This document shows positions 1 through 10,734 of a stretch of 64,000 nucleotides of DNA, one piece after another. Numbering within the stretch: the first letter of the stretch is position 1; each line of letters begins with the position of its first letter. The notes below the pieces were generated by a model. It had not been told where the DNA came from. It did no database searches and saw nothing but the letters and a program-made list of their open reading frames with translations. The stretch is from Lunularia cruciata (taxonomy: Eukaryota; Streptophyta; Marchantiopsida; Lunulariales; Lunulariaceae), in NCBI GenBank assembly GCA_948567375.1, contig OX419756.1, positions 27,294,333-27,358,332 on the forward strand, in the 5' to 3' direction. Position numbers and translations under genes: made by a program.

Positions 1-2160
1 ACTCCTTATCGCATGCGTAAGACGACCATGTACCATTTGAAAGAAGGGATCTTGGTGTAGAGCTGACTGAAACTCATTTTGGACCTTGGAGTCAATTGAC
101 ACCGTTGAAATTGCCGCTATGATGAGAGGAAGAGACTTCAAATCAGGTCATTGTGATAAAGCATCAGGGATGACATGGAACCAACCTGGTTTTTACTCAA
201 GTTTGATGTTATATAGTTGGAGTTGTTCCTCCCATCGATGATGTCAACTCTTCATGTGTTCCAAGTGTAAGGTCTGCAACAATGGTTGTGATCAGTTTGC
301 ATGATCACTTGTTTCCCCAAGAGGTAATGCCTCCATACCTTGGTGGCGTATACCATTGCAATTTGTTCTTGATCATGAGCAGAGTAGTTTCATTCAGCCA
401 TATTGAGTCAGCAAGACACAAAGGAAATGGGATGGAGTCCATCTGGGAATTCTTGTTGCAGCATGGCTCCAATTGCAAAGTTAGAAGCATCAAAATCAAC
501 CACATAGGGTATTTGAGAATCATATGGTTGAAGAATGAGTCTTACAAACACCATATGCTCTAACTTCTGGAATGCTTCTTCATGTTGGATGGTCCACTGG
601 AATCTTGAGTTCTTTTCCAAGAGGTCAATCAATGGTGCAGCCACATGAGCATAATAATGGATGAACCATCGGTAAAAACTGGCCAATTTATTGAATGCTT
701 GTACTTTTGTAGCATCCTTTGGGGTAGGCCAATCAATAATGGCCTTGATCTTCTCTTCTTCCATCTTGATCCCCTCTGATGAGATCTTATGACCCAAGAA
801 GGTAACCTCCTTCTGTCAAAAGGTGCACTTTGACCTCTTGCAGTAAAATTTCCATTGTCGTAGTGGTCTTAGGACTTCTTGCACATGATTCATGTGTTTT
901 GCCTCTGTCTTACTATAAATTAAGATATAATCTAAGGACACCACCATAGACCAATCCAATAGTCCATCCAACACCTAATGCATCTGATCCATGAAGACTA
1001 CTGGAGCATTAGTGAGTCCAAAGGTAGAACTTGCCACTCAAAATGCCTATACCTTGTACGAAAAGCAATCTTTTGCAAATCTTTACTATCAATAGGCATT
1101 TGCCAATAGCCGCTACAAAGATCCAACTTGGAAAAGTAGCATGCTCCACTTAGTTGATCAAGCAAGTCATAGATCCGAGGCAAGGGATATGCATTCTTCA
1201 CGATTTGCTTATTGAGCCCACGGTAATCAATACAAAAATGAAGTTCTCCATCCTTCTTTGGAACAAATAGAACCAGTGCTTCCCAAGGAAAGGTACTATG
1301 TTGTATGAAGTCCTTCTCCAACAACTCTGTAAGTGTTGTTTGCAACTCCTCTAACTCCTTTGGTGAGAGCCGATAGATCGGTCTACTCATTGGAGTACTC
1401 TTTGGCAATAACTCAATCTTGAAGAGCATACCTCGATCGGAGGGTAATCCCTTTGGTAGATCATCTGGAAACACATCCGCAAACTCCTTAACTATCCAAT
1501 CACCCATTGCTTGATGAGGCTCTTGGTCCTCCACATATTGTTCTTGTGCAATCGGCTTGATCCACACCACAAATACAGTCTTATCTTCCTCCAAAGCTTG
1601 CTCTATGGCTACTTTGCTAACAAACTTCCCTTGTAGGGACTCATCTCTCTTCCAAGCTTGGTCCATGGTTGCCTTCTTGGCAAACTTCCCATCTTGGGAC
1701 TCCACTCCCTTCAAGGTTCGCTCTATGGCTACCTTCTCGACAAACTTTCCATCTTGGGATTGACTATTCTTAGGTGTCTTACTCAGAGGTGCTAGACAAC
1801 CTAATCGGAAATTCCTATGTTGTACTTGAATTTGGCGTCGGGTCCAATCAAATTGAACCTTATGACGTTCAAGCCAAGGTAGACCTAGAATGATATCATA
1901 GTGTAGAGGTGCCACTACAAACCTCATACACTCTAAATATTCCTTCCCAATCTTGAAGGTAACAGGATGCAAGGTGCAGAAGGCAGAACCGTTTCTACCA
2001 TCCGCCATCATCAAATCTTCCAATCACTGATAGGAATACCCGATTCCTTTGCTACTTGCATAGACATGCAATTCTCTCAACATCTAGAATCAACCAAAAT
2101 CCTACAACCCCAATTAGATATCATACCTTGCAAGTGAAGCAAACTTGCATAGGTCAAGCC
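1..2160 (-). pseudogene. pol: A1 pol remnant (protease, reverse transcriptase, RNase H)
   Basis: The longest open piece (998-2023) runs from the C-terminal half of an aspartic protease (core [18 protein letters not shown]) into reverse transcriptase ([17 protein letters not shown], then the [15 protein letters not shown] palm segment). A second piece (408-797) holds the end of RT (GHKISSEGIKMEEEKIKAI) and the start of RNase H (VDFDASNFAIGAMLQQ). Between them, near 922-942, the catalytic loop reads L-D-Y where A2 has L-D-D, so a metal-binding Asp is lost. A linker in the protease-RT region (1560-1790) repeats a short SQDGKF-type unit three times. The frame is interrupted several times. The family call is firm; exact ends are approximate. 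Confidence 0.85.
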
Positions 2161-2204
2161 TTCAATCCCATTGGAACTAATCAAGCTCCCAATAGGCAGC
2201 TCAA

Positions 2205-3121
2205 AATCTCCTACTAGGATTCCTCATTTCCCTGATCATTCCGCTCCACAACCTCCACTTGGGCAACTTGTCGCGGTTGTCCATTCTTGAGTGGACATTC
2301 AGCAATGCGATGCCCTAATTGGTGACAATAAAAACAACCACCATTTTGTTGTAGTTTCTCTTTATTTGCCGTGCCAAGTGTCTTTGTTGAATGGCATCAA
2401 TCTCCATTGGTGCTGACTCCTCCACTTGTGTGTAGTGTATTGGTAGGCTCTGTGGAGGTGGAGGTGGAGGTCGAGACCAAGTTGTTATCACCAAGGAATC
2501 AAAACGTTTGGCCAACCGCATGGCTTCCTCCAAGTGTTGTAGGTCTTGCATAGTTACCTCTAATTTGGTTCTCGCCTTCAAGCTCCTGACAAATTGATCC
2601 AGAGCTTCACCTTCTAATATATCTAGAATTTGCATGATGGTGTTTTGGAATTGCGTGATGTAACTTCTTACAGAGCCAATCTATTTCAACTTTGCCAACT
2701 TATCTCGTGCAGCTCGTGTGGCATTTATGGCTTGGAACCGACTAATTATTGCATTCTTGAATTATGCCCATGTCAAGATTGGTGCAACAATTTTTCATTC
2801 AGCTTGCTCCACTCGGAATCTCCACCATAGCTTTGCAACTCCATCCAATTGACTAGAAGCCAAGAGAATTTGTTTTCGCTCATCTTGTAGATTAGTAGCT
2901 TCAAAATAACTTTCACAATCAAACACAAAATTCTCCACCGCACCCGGAAAATTCTTGCCTTCAAATACCTTGGGTTTAGGGAATCTGATCCAATCTTCTC
3001 CTTCTCAAATTGGTACTCTCTCCACCTACTCTTGTTGTCAAAGATCTTGTTCATCCAACAACCAAGTAAGGTGCTCAATCTGTTGCTGCATAGCAAGGAT
3101 AACATCGGGTATTGCCGCCAT
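2205..3121 (-). pseudogene. gag: A1 gag remnant with CCHC zinc knuckle
   Basis: The likely start is the ATG at 3121 (MAAIPDVILAMQQQIEHL), about 260 bases downstream of the primer site. The frame is soon broken. Later segments resemble plant chromovirus Gag (EGEALDQFVRSLKARTKLEV near 2570-2630) and end in a CCHC knuckle of the form CFYCHQLGHxIAEC (about 2290-2340). Gag would package the element RNA. The A2 copy retains only the part downstream of about 2560 of this copy. Confidence 0.8.
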
Positions 3122-3379
3122 GGTTGCTACTCTATCACACCACCCCCAATCTATTTAATTTATTAACACATAGAAACAACACGTCCACCGTTCTCCATAA
3201 GTTACAACCGGAAGCACCAAGGGTTCCTTAGATATGGTGATCATATACAGAAAATCTTGTCCAAAGTGCGAGGTGATGAATTGTGTGAAATGATGCTTGG
3301 GTAGTATTTGGATGTGAAAATCCGAATGGTTTAGTGGAAGTGGATTTGGTGGTCCATAAATTCTATCCATCCCATTCCT

Positions 3380-3391
3380 GCTCTGATACCA
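3380..3391 (-). promoter_or_regulatory. A1 primer-binding site (initiator Met tRNA type)
   Basis: The minus strand reads TGGTATCAGAGC, the standard 12-nt start of plant retrotransposon primer sites complementary to the 3' end of initiator tRNA-Met. It lies directly inside the LTR edge, so it orients the element and fixes the LTR boundary near 3393. Confidence 0.9.
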
Positions 3392-3393
3392 AC

Positions 3394-3818
3394 ATAAAAG
3401 ACCGAATCCGAGGAGAGAAATAAGAGAATGGAAACTCACATTGGGACACTTGAATGAGAGAAAACTCCAAATGCCTAGCATGAGCTTTGACTTTGGTATT
3501 TATAGGTATCATACAAGGCTCTTGAGAAGATTCTCAAGAAGCTTCCTCAAGCCGCTTTCTTAGAGTGCAAGCCAAGTTAACTAGGAAGCGTCTCAAGAAG
3601 CTTCCTTCTAGAAGCCGCCTACTTGGCGTGCAAGCTAAGCTAGTTGGAAGCTTCTAAAAGCTTCCTTCTAGAAGCTACTTACTTGAGGTGCAAGCTAAGC
3701 TAGCCGGGAAGCTTCCCAAGAAGCTTCCTAGATACTTCTGGAATATTCTAGGCTAATTTGTCTTATGTGCTACTTCGTAAGCCTGACTAACTTCGTCGCT
3801 AAACTTCATATTGTTATA
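3394..3818 (-). repeat. A1 5' LTR
   Basis: About 425 bp. It matches, in inverted orientation, the 3' LTR of A2 (7799-8188) over most of its length, including a TATAAATA box (minus strand, 3504-3497) and a GAAGCTTC-rich upstream segment. The outer end at 3812-3818 corresponds to the TGTAACA start of the A2 LTR with a few changes. The inner end is not a clean CA, so that edge is uncertain by a few bases. Confidence 0.8.
3524..3733 (-). promoter_or_regulatory. Heat-shock-element-like array in the A1 LTR
   Basis: Repeated GAA/TTC pentamer pairs (GAAGCTTC, GAAGATTC, TTCTAGAAG) occur upstream of the TATA box in the LTR's own orientation. The same array is in the A2 LTR. Binding by heat-shock factors is inferred from the motif only. 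Confidence 0.55.
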
Positions 3819-4172
3819 GTAACCATGCAAGAGCCATAACACTTGGAGGAAGCCATGCGGTTGGCCAAACATTTTGATTCCTTGGTGGCAACAACTTGGT
3901 CTCGACCTCGACCTCCACAGAGCCTACCAATACACTACACATAAGTGGAGGAGCTAGCACCCATGGAGATTGATGCCATTCAACAAAGACTACTTGGTAT
4001 AGCAGATAAAGAGAAATTGCGACAAAATGGTAGTTGTTTTTATTGTCACCAATTGGGGCATCACATTGCTGAATGTCTACTCAAGAATAGACAACCTCGA
4101 CAAGTTGCCCAAGTGGAAGTCATGGAGCAAAATGATCAAGCATCATTCCCTGATCATTCCAAGGAATCCTAG
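3819..4172 (+). pseudogene. gag: A2 gag C-terminal remnant
   Basis: Encodes the end of Gag, with the CCHC knuckle CFYCHQLGHHIAEC at about 4033-4074 followed by a Gln/Asp-rich tail. A stop at about 3943 divides it. The N-terminal two thirds are absent because A1 is inserted upstream. Confidence 0.8.
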
Positions 4173-7100
4173 TTGGAGATTTTGAGCCGTCTACTAGGAG
4201 CTTGATTAGTTCCAATGGGATTGAAGGCTCAACCTATGCAAGTTTGCTTCACTTGCAAGGTATGATATGTTATTAGGATTGTAGGATTTTGGTTGATTCT
4301 GGATGTTCAAAGAATTGCATGTTTATGCAAGTAGCAAAGGAATTGGGTATTCCTATCAAGCTATTGATTGGAAGTAGTTTGATGATGGTGGATGGTAGAA
4401 AGGATTCTGCATTCCGCACCTCGCATCCTGTTACCTTCAAGATTTGGAAGGAGTATTAGAGTGTATGAGGTTTGTAGTGGCACCTCTACACTACGATATC
4501 ATTCTGGGTCTACCTTGGCTTGAACATCATAAGGTTCAATTTGATTGGACACGATGCCAAATTCAAGTACAACACTAAGGTAGGAATTTCCGATTAGGTT
4601 GTCTAGCACCTCTGAGTAAGACACCTAAGAATAGTCAATCCCAAGATGGGAAGTTTGTCGAGAAGGTAGCCATAGAGTAAACCTTGGAGGAAGTGAGTTC
4701 CCAAGATGGGAAGTTTGCCAAGAAGGCAACCATGGAGCAAGCTTGGAAGAGAGATAAGTCCCTACAAGGGAAGTTTGTTAGTAAAGTAGCCATAGAGCAA
4801 GCTTTGGAGGAAGATAAGTCTATATTTGCGGTGTAGATCAAGCTGATTGCACAAGAACAATATGTGGAGGACCAAGAGCCTCATCAAGCAATGGTTGATT
4901 GGATAGTTAAGGAGTTTGCGGATGTGTTTCCGGATGATCTGCCAAAGGGATTACCCTCCGATCAAGGTATGCTCTTCAAGATTGAGTTATTGCCAAAGAG
5001 TACTCTAGTGAGTAGACCAATCTATGGGCTCTCACCAAAGGTGTTGGAGGAGTTGCAAACAACACTTACAGAGTTGTTGGAGAAGGACTTCATACAACAT
5101 AGTACCTTTCCTTGGGGAGCACCAGTACTATTTGTTCCAAAGAAGGATGGAGGACTTTGTTTCTGTGTTGATTATTGTGGGCTCAATAAGAAAACCGTCA
5201 GTAATGCATATCCCTTGCCTCAGATCAATGACTTGCTTGATCAACTAAGTGGAGCATGCTACTTTTCCAAGTTGGATCTTTGCAGTGGCTATTGGTAAAT
5301 TCCCATTGAGAGAGAGGATGTGCAAAAGATTACCTTTCGTACAAGGTATGGGCATTTTGAGTGGAGAGTTCTACTAGTGGATTCACTAATGCTCCTGTAG
5401 TCTTCATGGATCAGATGCATCGGGTGTTGGATGGACTATTGGATTGGTCTGTGGTGGTGTTCTTGGATGATATCTTAATTTATAGTAAGACAGAGGCAAA
5501 ACATGTGAATCATGTGCAAGAAGTCCTAAGACAACTACAACAATGGAAATTTTACTGCAAGAAGTCAAAGTGTGCATTTTGGCAGAAGGAGGTTACTTTC
5601 TTGGGTCATAAGATCTCATCAGAGGGTATCAAGATGGAAGAAGAGAAGATCAAGGCCATTATTGATTGGATTACCCCAAAGGATGCTACAGAAGTACGGG
5701 CATTCAATGGATTGGCCAGTTTTTATCAACGGTTCATCCATTATTATGCTCATGTGGCTGCACCATTGCTTGACCTCTTGAGAAAGAACTCAAGCTTCCA
5801 GTGGACCACCAAGCATGAAGAAGCATACCAAAAGTTAAAGCATATGGTGTCTTCAAGACCCATTCTTCAACAATATGATCCTCAACTACCCTATGGGGTT
5901 GATTTTGATACTTCTAACTTTGCAATTGGAGCCGTGTTGCAACAAGAATTCCTAAATGGACTCCATCCCATTACGTTTGTGTCTTGCCAACTCAATACGG
6001 CTGAACAAAACTACTCTGCTTGAGATCAAGAACAACTTGCAAGGGTATATGCCACCAAGGTATGGAGGCATTACTTCTTGGAGAAACAAGTGATCATGTG
6101 AACTCATCACAAACCATTGTTGCAGACCTTTCACTTGGAACACATGAAGAGTCAACATCATTGATGGGAGGAACAACTCCAACTATATGACATCAAACTT
6201 GAGTACAAACCAGGTCTGTTCCATGTCATCCTTGATCCTTTATCATGATGACCTATTTTGAAGTCTCTACCTCTCATCACAACGGCAATTTCAACGGTGT
6301 CAGTTGACTCCAAGGTCCAAAATGATTTTCAGTCAGCTCTACACCAAGATCCCTTCTTCCAAATGGTACATGGTTTCCTTACAGCATGCGATAAGGAGTA
6401 CAACACCTTCTCCATCAAGTAGAGCCTTTCATTCCATGAGGACCGGATCTATGTTCCAGCTAAAGGTGATCTTTGACTTGTGCGCCTTCAAGAACCCCAT
6501 GATTTACCCATCACGATCACATGGGTGTGGACAAGACCTTGAGTACCCTCCAATGTCAATGGTGGTGGCCCAACATGACACAAGATGTTCAAGAATTTGT
6601 CCAATCGTGTGAGAGCTACCAAAGTAACAAGGCCAACAACCAGAAGCCAAGTGGACTCCTTCAACCACTCGCCGTTCCATCCGCTCATTGGGAGCATGTG
6701 AGCTTGGATCTCATCACATCCTTGCCAAAGATAATACAAGGACACACCGCAATCGTGGTGTTTGTGGATAAGCATAGTAAGCAAATCCACTTGGCACCAA
6801 CCTGTGATACCATGGATGCTCCAACCTTAGCACAAATCTACTTCAACAATGTCTTCAAGCATCATGGGATGCCACATGTTCTCATCTCCAACCGTGATCC
6901 TTGATTTATCGGGAAGTTTTGGCAAGCACTCTTCCAGATACTCGGCACCAAGCTTGCTTTGTCCACGGCCTATCATCCTCAAACTAATGGCCAAACCAAA
7001 CGTGCAAATTGTAAATTGGAGGATATGTTGCGTGCTTTTGTCAATATCTACCATACCAATTGGGATGAATGTCTTGCAGCTGCATAATTTTCCTACAACA

Positions 7101-7790
7101 ATTCCAAACATGCAAGCACCGGATTTTCTCCTTTCTTTCTCAATTTTGGCCAAGATCCGCTTGTTCTAGATTCTCTTCTTGCTCCCCCTCCATCTCAGGT
7201 TCCTCATACTTCCACATTCTTGACCATTATATCCCAATCTCTCCAACAAGCCAAGTCTCACCTCCTTGTTGCTCAAAACCACCAAAAACAATATGCGGAC
7301 TACCATCATTGTGATCTCACCTTTGAAATTGGTGATAAAGTCATGCTATCCTCTAGTAACCTCCCTCTCCCAATTGATACCCAAGTTTGTAAACTTGCTC
7401 CTAATTAGATAGGACCCTTTGATATCACCCAAATTGTCTCTCCTGTTACTTATTGACTTGCCTTGCCTTGTCACATGCGTATCCATCCTGTCTTTCATGT
7501 TTCCAAGTTGAAACTCTTTGTTCCTAACCCCTCTTTCTTTTCCTCTTGAGTCCAACCTCCTTCTCTTCCTGTCCCTATCAATGATCATGAGGAGTATGAA
7601 GTTGATCATATCCTTGCGTGTCGCCATATTCAACAAGGCCGTCGTCAACCTATAGAGTACAAGGTCCTTTGGAAAGGGTATCCCCTTCATGATGCCACAT
7701 GGGCACCTCTTTCTCACCTCCAGAATGCACAAATGGCCATCTAGGAATTTGAAGCTTCACTGGCAACAAGGACGTCACCAACTAGCGGCA
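4173..7790 (+). pseudogene. pol: A2 pol remnant ending in a chromodomain
   Basis: A protease-like D-S-G (VDSGCSKN) lies near 4292. RT spans about 4900-5640 with an intact F-L-D-D-I catalytic loop at 5460-5474. RNase H (VDFDTSNFAIGAVLQQ) starts near 5900. Integrase covers about 6440-7330: the first Asp is in VSLDLITSLPK, the second is seen as N in ISNRDP, and the final Glu position reads K (NGQTKRAN), so the catalytic triad is broken. At about 7574-7740 a chromodomain is recognisable (EYEVDHILACRH, then YKVLWKGYP and ATWAPL). In chromoviruses this domain is thought to guide integration to marked chromatin. Many stops and frameshifts are present. Confidence 0.85.
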
Positions 7791-7889
7791 GGGGAATATG
7801 TAACAATATGGATTTTAGCGATGAAGTTAGTTGGGCTTACAAAGTAGCACATAAGACAAATTAGCCTTGAATATTCCAAAAGTATCTAG

Positions 7890-8091
7890 GAAGCTTCTAA
7901 GGAAGCTTCCCGGCTATCTTAGCTTGCACTTCAAGTAAGTAGCTTCTAGAAGGAAGCTTCTAGAAGCTTCCAACTAGCTTAGCTTGCACGCCAAGTAGGC
8001 GGCTTCTAGAAGGAAGCTTCTTGAAAAGCTTCCTAGTTAACTTGGCTTGCACTCTAAGAAAGTGGCTAGAGGAAGCTTCTTGAGAAGCTTC
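7890..8091 (+). promoter_or_regulatory. Heat-shock-element-like array in the A2 LTR
   Basis: Contains GAAGCTTC at 7890-7897, 7902-7909, 8072-8079 and 8084-8091. A four-unit perfect alternation GAAGCTTCTAGAAGCTTC lies at 7953-7970, and a three-unit run (GAAGCTTCTTGAA) at 8013-8025. All fit the nGAAnnTTCn heat-shock-factor consensus. The last one ends about 22 bp before the TATA box, a promoter-like arrangement. Confidence 0.6.
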
Positions 8092-8112
8092 TCAAGGGCC
8101 TTGTATGCTACC

Positions 8113-8120
8113 TATAAATA
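8113..8120 (+). promoter_or_regulatory. TATA box of the A2 LTR
   Basis: TATAAATA, with the matching box in the A1 LTR at 3497-3504. It is expected to start element transcription about 25-30 bp downstream. In A2 it could drive readthrough into UP1. Confidence 0.65.
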
Positions 8121-8188
8121 CCAAAGCCAAAGCTCATGCTAGGCATTCGGAATTTTTTCTCATTCAAGTGTTCCAATGTGAGTTTCTG

Positions 8189-8739
8189 TGGTGCCCACAT
8201 TTTTTGTTTTTTTTCAAAATAAAGGAGAAGAAGTTGTATAGAGAAGTCGGATTGCGCCTGTATGGCCGAAGAAAGCAAAGAAAGGAGTCTTCGGGATGAA
8301 ACCCGAAGTAAAGTGACTTCGGGTCATAAGGCAAAGTACTCAGAAATGACCTGTCAACATACAACCCAAAGTAAATTGTCTTCAGATCGGGGGGAGCTCA
8401 ACCCGAGGCGAAGACAGTCTAACAACCTTTTGTCGGGGCGAGAAATTCAAGAAGGGGCCGTTTGAAAACTGGCGGCTCATACGCACGAAGGTTGATTGAT
8501 AGTGACAGGTGCATGTTGGAGGTGTGATTTCTCGGTAGGAACTCGAAGTGACGGAAGACGAAGAAGCGCAACTCTATAAAAATCAAAACTGCAATGACAA
8601 AATGTCGAGCAATTTTCCTTCGCCGTTGAGGAGTTGTCTTGCAGGTGATCGGGGAAAGGGAAATAGAGTTGGACTCGTGTTAGTGCGCAAGGGAGAAGTT
8701 GCGAGAGTGAAATTGAGAGAAAGTGAGAAAGTAGAAGAG
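8189..8739 (+). other. Upstream region of UP1, no gene recognised
   Basis: GC-richer than its neighbours. It has overlapping inverted repeats built from ACCCGAAGT and ACTTCGGGT (8289-8324) and a TATAAAAA-like stretch near 8575. Reading frames here show no recognisable domain. By comparison with UP2, coding similarity starts only at the ATG at 8740, so this is probably a 5' leader or promoter, or the remains of another repeat. Confidence 0.4.
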
Positions 8740-9276
8740 ATGGGAGGAGGGAAGAAGAACTCCGAATTCGCAGTGAGAAATCATGCGATTCAGAGATTAG
8801 ATGTGATAGTGAGGATCGAAGTCTTGAGCCGACTTCGGATCACATTTCTGGCATGGAACTGGAACATGAGTTTTCCAGGATTCATGACAGAAATCATCAA
8901 GAGTAAGTGTCTTGATGGACCCAAGGAAGAAGGGAAGAGAGGAAATCTGGCTCGTTGGACAGAGTTGGATTGGAGACTCGTACTTGGGAAGGAGGCAGGC
9001 TTGGAATAAGGAGCCACGTTCTTGGGGAAAGGAGAGATAGCTCAGGAGACGCAGGAGGTGAGAGATGCCTTCTTGTCGAAAACAACAAAGAATGGGTACA
9101 AAGTTGAGAGTTACAAGGATCCAATGAAGAGAGGGATCGTGAGTGCTCTCATGGCAATCTTGAAGCCGGAGAGAACAACTTATGTGATGAAACACCAAGT
9201 GGTGTTCTTCCATAAGTTGTTTGCAGGAGAACCTATAAATTGGGCGAGGTGTTTTCACGGGAGAACGAGGCAGATC
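8740..9276 (+). pseudogene. UP1: 5' part of an unknown repeat-associated protein gene, cut by B1
   Basis: I do not recognise the protein. From the ATG at 8740 it aligns with UP2 (from 28096) along its length: IEVLSRLRITFLAWNWNMSFP against IEVLVRLCITFLAWNWNFSFP, then VVFFHKLFAGEPINWARCFH against VVFFHQMFAGVPVNWAKCFH. One in-frame stop (9007-9009) interrupts it, with no frameshift seen. It ends at RTRQI, where the LTR of B1 starts at 9277; the expected continuation is absent. The start was chosen because similarity to UP2 begins there, although an upstream in-frame ATG exists at 8548. It may be a host gene family or a gag-like protein of an undescribed element. Confidence 0.55.
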
Positions 9277-10407
9277 TGTAACACCCATTTGTACATGTGT
9301 GTGGTATTGTGATATTTAGCTTGGTATTACAAGTACTTAAGAGATATTATTTATATAGAGATAAAGGATGGTTCTATATTAGTCATGGTTAGCTAAAGTT
9401 AGTCATAGCTAAGATAGAGGGGACCTTACTTTAGAGGAAGTAGAAAAGATGAGCACCACTATTTTGTATTTTAGTGTGTTGACTTGGTATTATTCCTAGG
9501 TGTTTGGCTTTGAGGAAAGAGTTGAGAACTCTTAGGCCCGCAAGCCTTTTTGTTTTGGATTCTTCTTTAGTCCAAGGATAACCCATGTAAAGGAATCCTT
9601 GACTTAGTGGTTGGGTCTGTGAGCCGGCCTGTCTCTCACTCAGGATGAACCTCTGATGGCTATTATGGTAGCGCACCATGGACTAAGAAGGCAAGGAACC
9701 CCAACTCCATCATACTCCTCCAAGGCTAACACTCCAAGACTCAAGACATTGCTCACTAGAGAACTCAATGAGAGAGAGATAGTTGCAAATGAAAGGATGA
9801 TGAGTACCTCCTCACCCCTTGTTTATATACTTGTGAAATAGTTACGTACCAAAGTTACTAATTACCGTAGTAACTCAAGTTACTAGACTAAAAGTCAAGT
9901 AAAGTCAAAAAGTAGAAAGGAATATCCATTCACATGGGCATATTCCTCTAAGCATGTGGTCTTATCTTGACCAAACCACTAAAGCAAGGATTCCTTCACA
10001 TGGGCTATCCTTGGACTAAAGAAGAATCCAAAACAAAAAGGCTTGCGGGCCCAAGAGTTCTCAACTCTTTCCCCAAAGCCAAACACCTAGGAATAATACC
10101 AAGTCAACACACTAAAATCCAAAATAGTGGTGCTCATCTTTTCTACTTCCTCTAAAGTAAGGTCCCATCTATCTTAGCTATGACTAACTTTAGCTAACCA
10201 TGACTAATATAGAACCATCCTTTATCTCTATATAAATAATATCTCTTAAGTACTTGTAATACCAAGCTAAATATCACAATACCACACACATGCACAAATG
10301 GGTGTTACAGGTCAAGATAAGACCACATGCTTAGGGGAATATGCCCATGTGAATGGATATTCTTTTCTACTTTTTGACTTTACTTGACTTTTAGTCTAGT
10401 AACTTGA
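9277..10407 (+). repeat. B1 5' LTR, split by a solo LTR and 3'-truncated
   Basis: 9277-9617 carries the first half and 10314 to about 10407 continues it. Just after AGTAACTTGAG the sequence jumps into ORFb (GAAAGAGTGAGTC), so the LTR end, primer site, ORFa and leader are deleted. Both partners contain ACTTG or CTTGGAG, which suggests a short-homology deletion. Confidence 0.85.
9618..10309 (-). repeat. Solo B-family LTR inside the B1 5' LTR
   Basis: A 692-bp LTR in reverse orientation (TGTGAGCCGG...GGTGTTACA on the plus strand) with no internal sequence. It is flanked by a perfect 4-bp duplication GGTC (9614-9617 and 10310-10313). This is the expected product of recombination between the two LTRs of a complete insertion. 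Confidence 0.92.
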
Positions 10408-10734
10408 GGAAAGAGTGAGTCTAAGTGCTTTCTATGTAGAGAGAAGGGACATAAGGCAAGTTCATGTCCATTGACCTTTGAGAGCAAGAGATTGAGGGAA
10501 AGGAGAGGCTTACTTGACTTGGGTTTGCATGTTGGACCTTTTTCACCAAGATTGGGAGGGAGAAGATCTAAGACCAAGGAGTTGTGTGAGGTTTGTGGAG
10601 TTGAAGGACTTCCAAAAGGACATGAGTGTAGTGGAGTAAAAGCACTTTTGGAAACTTTGGTGAAGGATCTTGGAGAGAGTCTTAGTACAGCTACAGAAAT
10701 ACTACCACCTTCATCAGCTAGTTCTCAAGATTAG
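10408..10734 (+). pseudogene. B1 ORFb, 3' part (zinc-knuckle protein)
   Basis: Only the C-terminal part remains. It begins in the CCHC knuckle region and continues through CEVCGVEGLPKGHEC to the SSASSQD end. The upstream portion was lost with the LTR/leader deletion, so no start codon of its own remains. Intact copies are in B7 (54068-54541) and B3. Confidence 0.8.

Larger units (their letters stand above)
1..3818 (-). mobile_element. A1: Ty3/gypsy chromovirus-like LTR retrotransposon, 5' part, antisense, nested in A2
   Basis: Read on the minus strand, this holds a 5' LTR (3818 down to about 3394), a Met-tRNA-type primer site, gag with a zinc knuckle, protease, reverse transcriptase and RNase H. 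It then leaves the window at base 1 before integrase. The LTR start at 3818 abuts gag sequence of a plus-strand copy of the same family (A2) that begins at 3819, so A1 is read as an insertion into A2. Its 3' half and the other flank of A2 should lie to the left of the window. Gag and pol are broken by stops and frameshifts, so the copy is dead. Confidence 0.85.
3819..8188 (+). mobile_element. A2: Ty3/gypsy chromovirus, 5' end displaced by A1, 3' LTR present
   Basis: Order on the plus strand: gag C-terminus with zinc knuckle, aspartic protease, RT, RNase H, integrase, chromodomain, purine-rich tract (GGCAGGGGAATA) and 3' LTR from 7799. The domain order and chromodomain place it among plant chromoviruses. 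It begins exactly where the A1 LTR ends, so its 5' part was separated by the A1 insertion. Positions 3819 to about 6398 are an inverted copy of 1 to about 2560. The LTR is recognisable only to about 8188, where homology to the A1 LTR stops. Confidence 0.85.
7799..8188 (+). repeat. A2 3' LTR (end lost)
   Basis: Starts TGTAACAATATGG directly after a purine-rich tract. It carries three ~60-bp tandem units, each beginning AGCTTGCAC or GGCTTGCAC (7921, 7981, 8044), then TATAAATA at 8113-8120. It matches the A1 LTR until about 8188. The last ~35 bp expected from A1 are missing or replaced. Confidence 0.8.
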
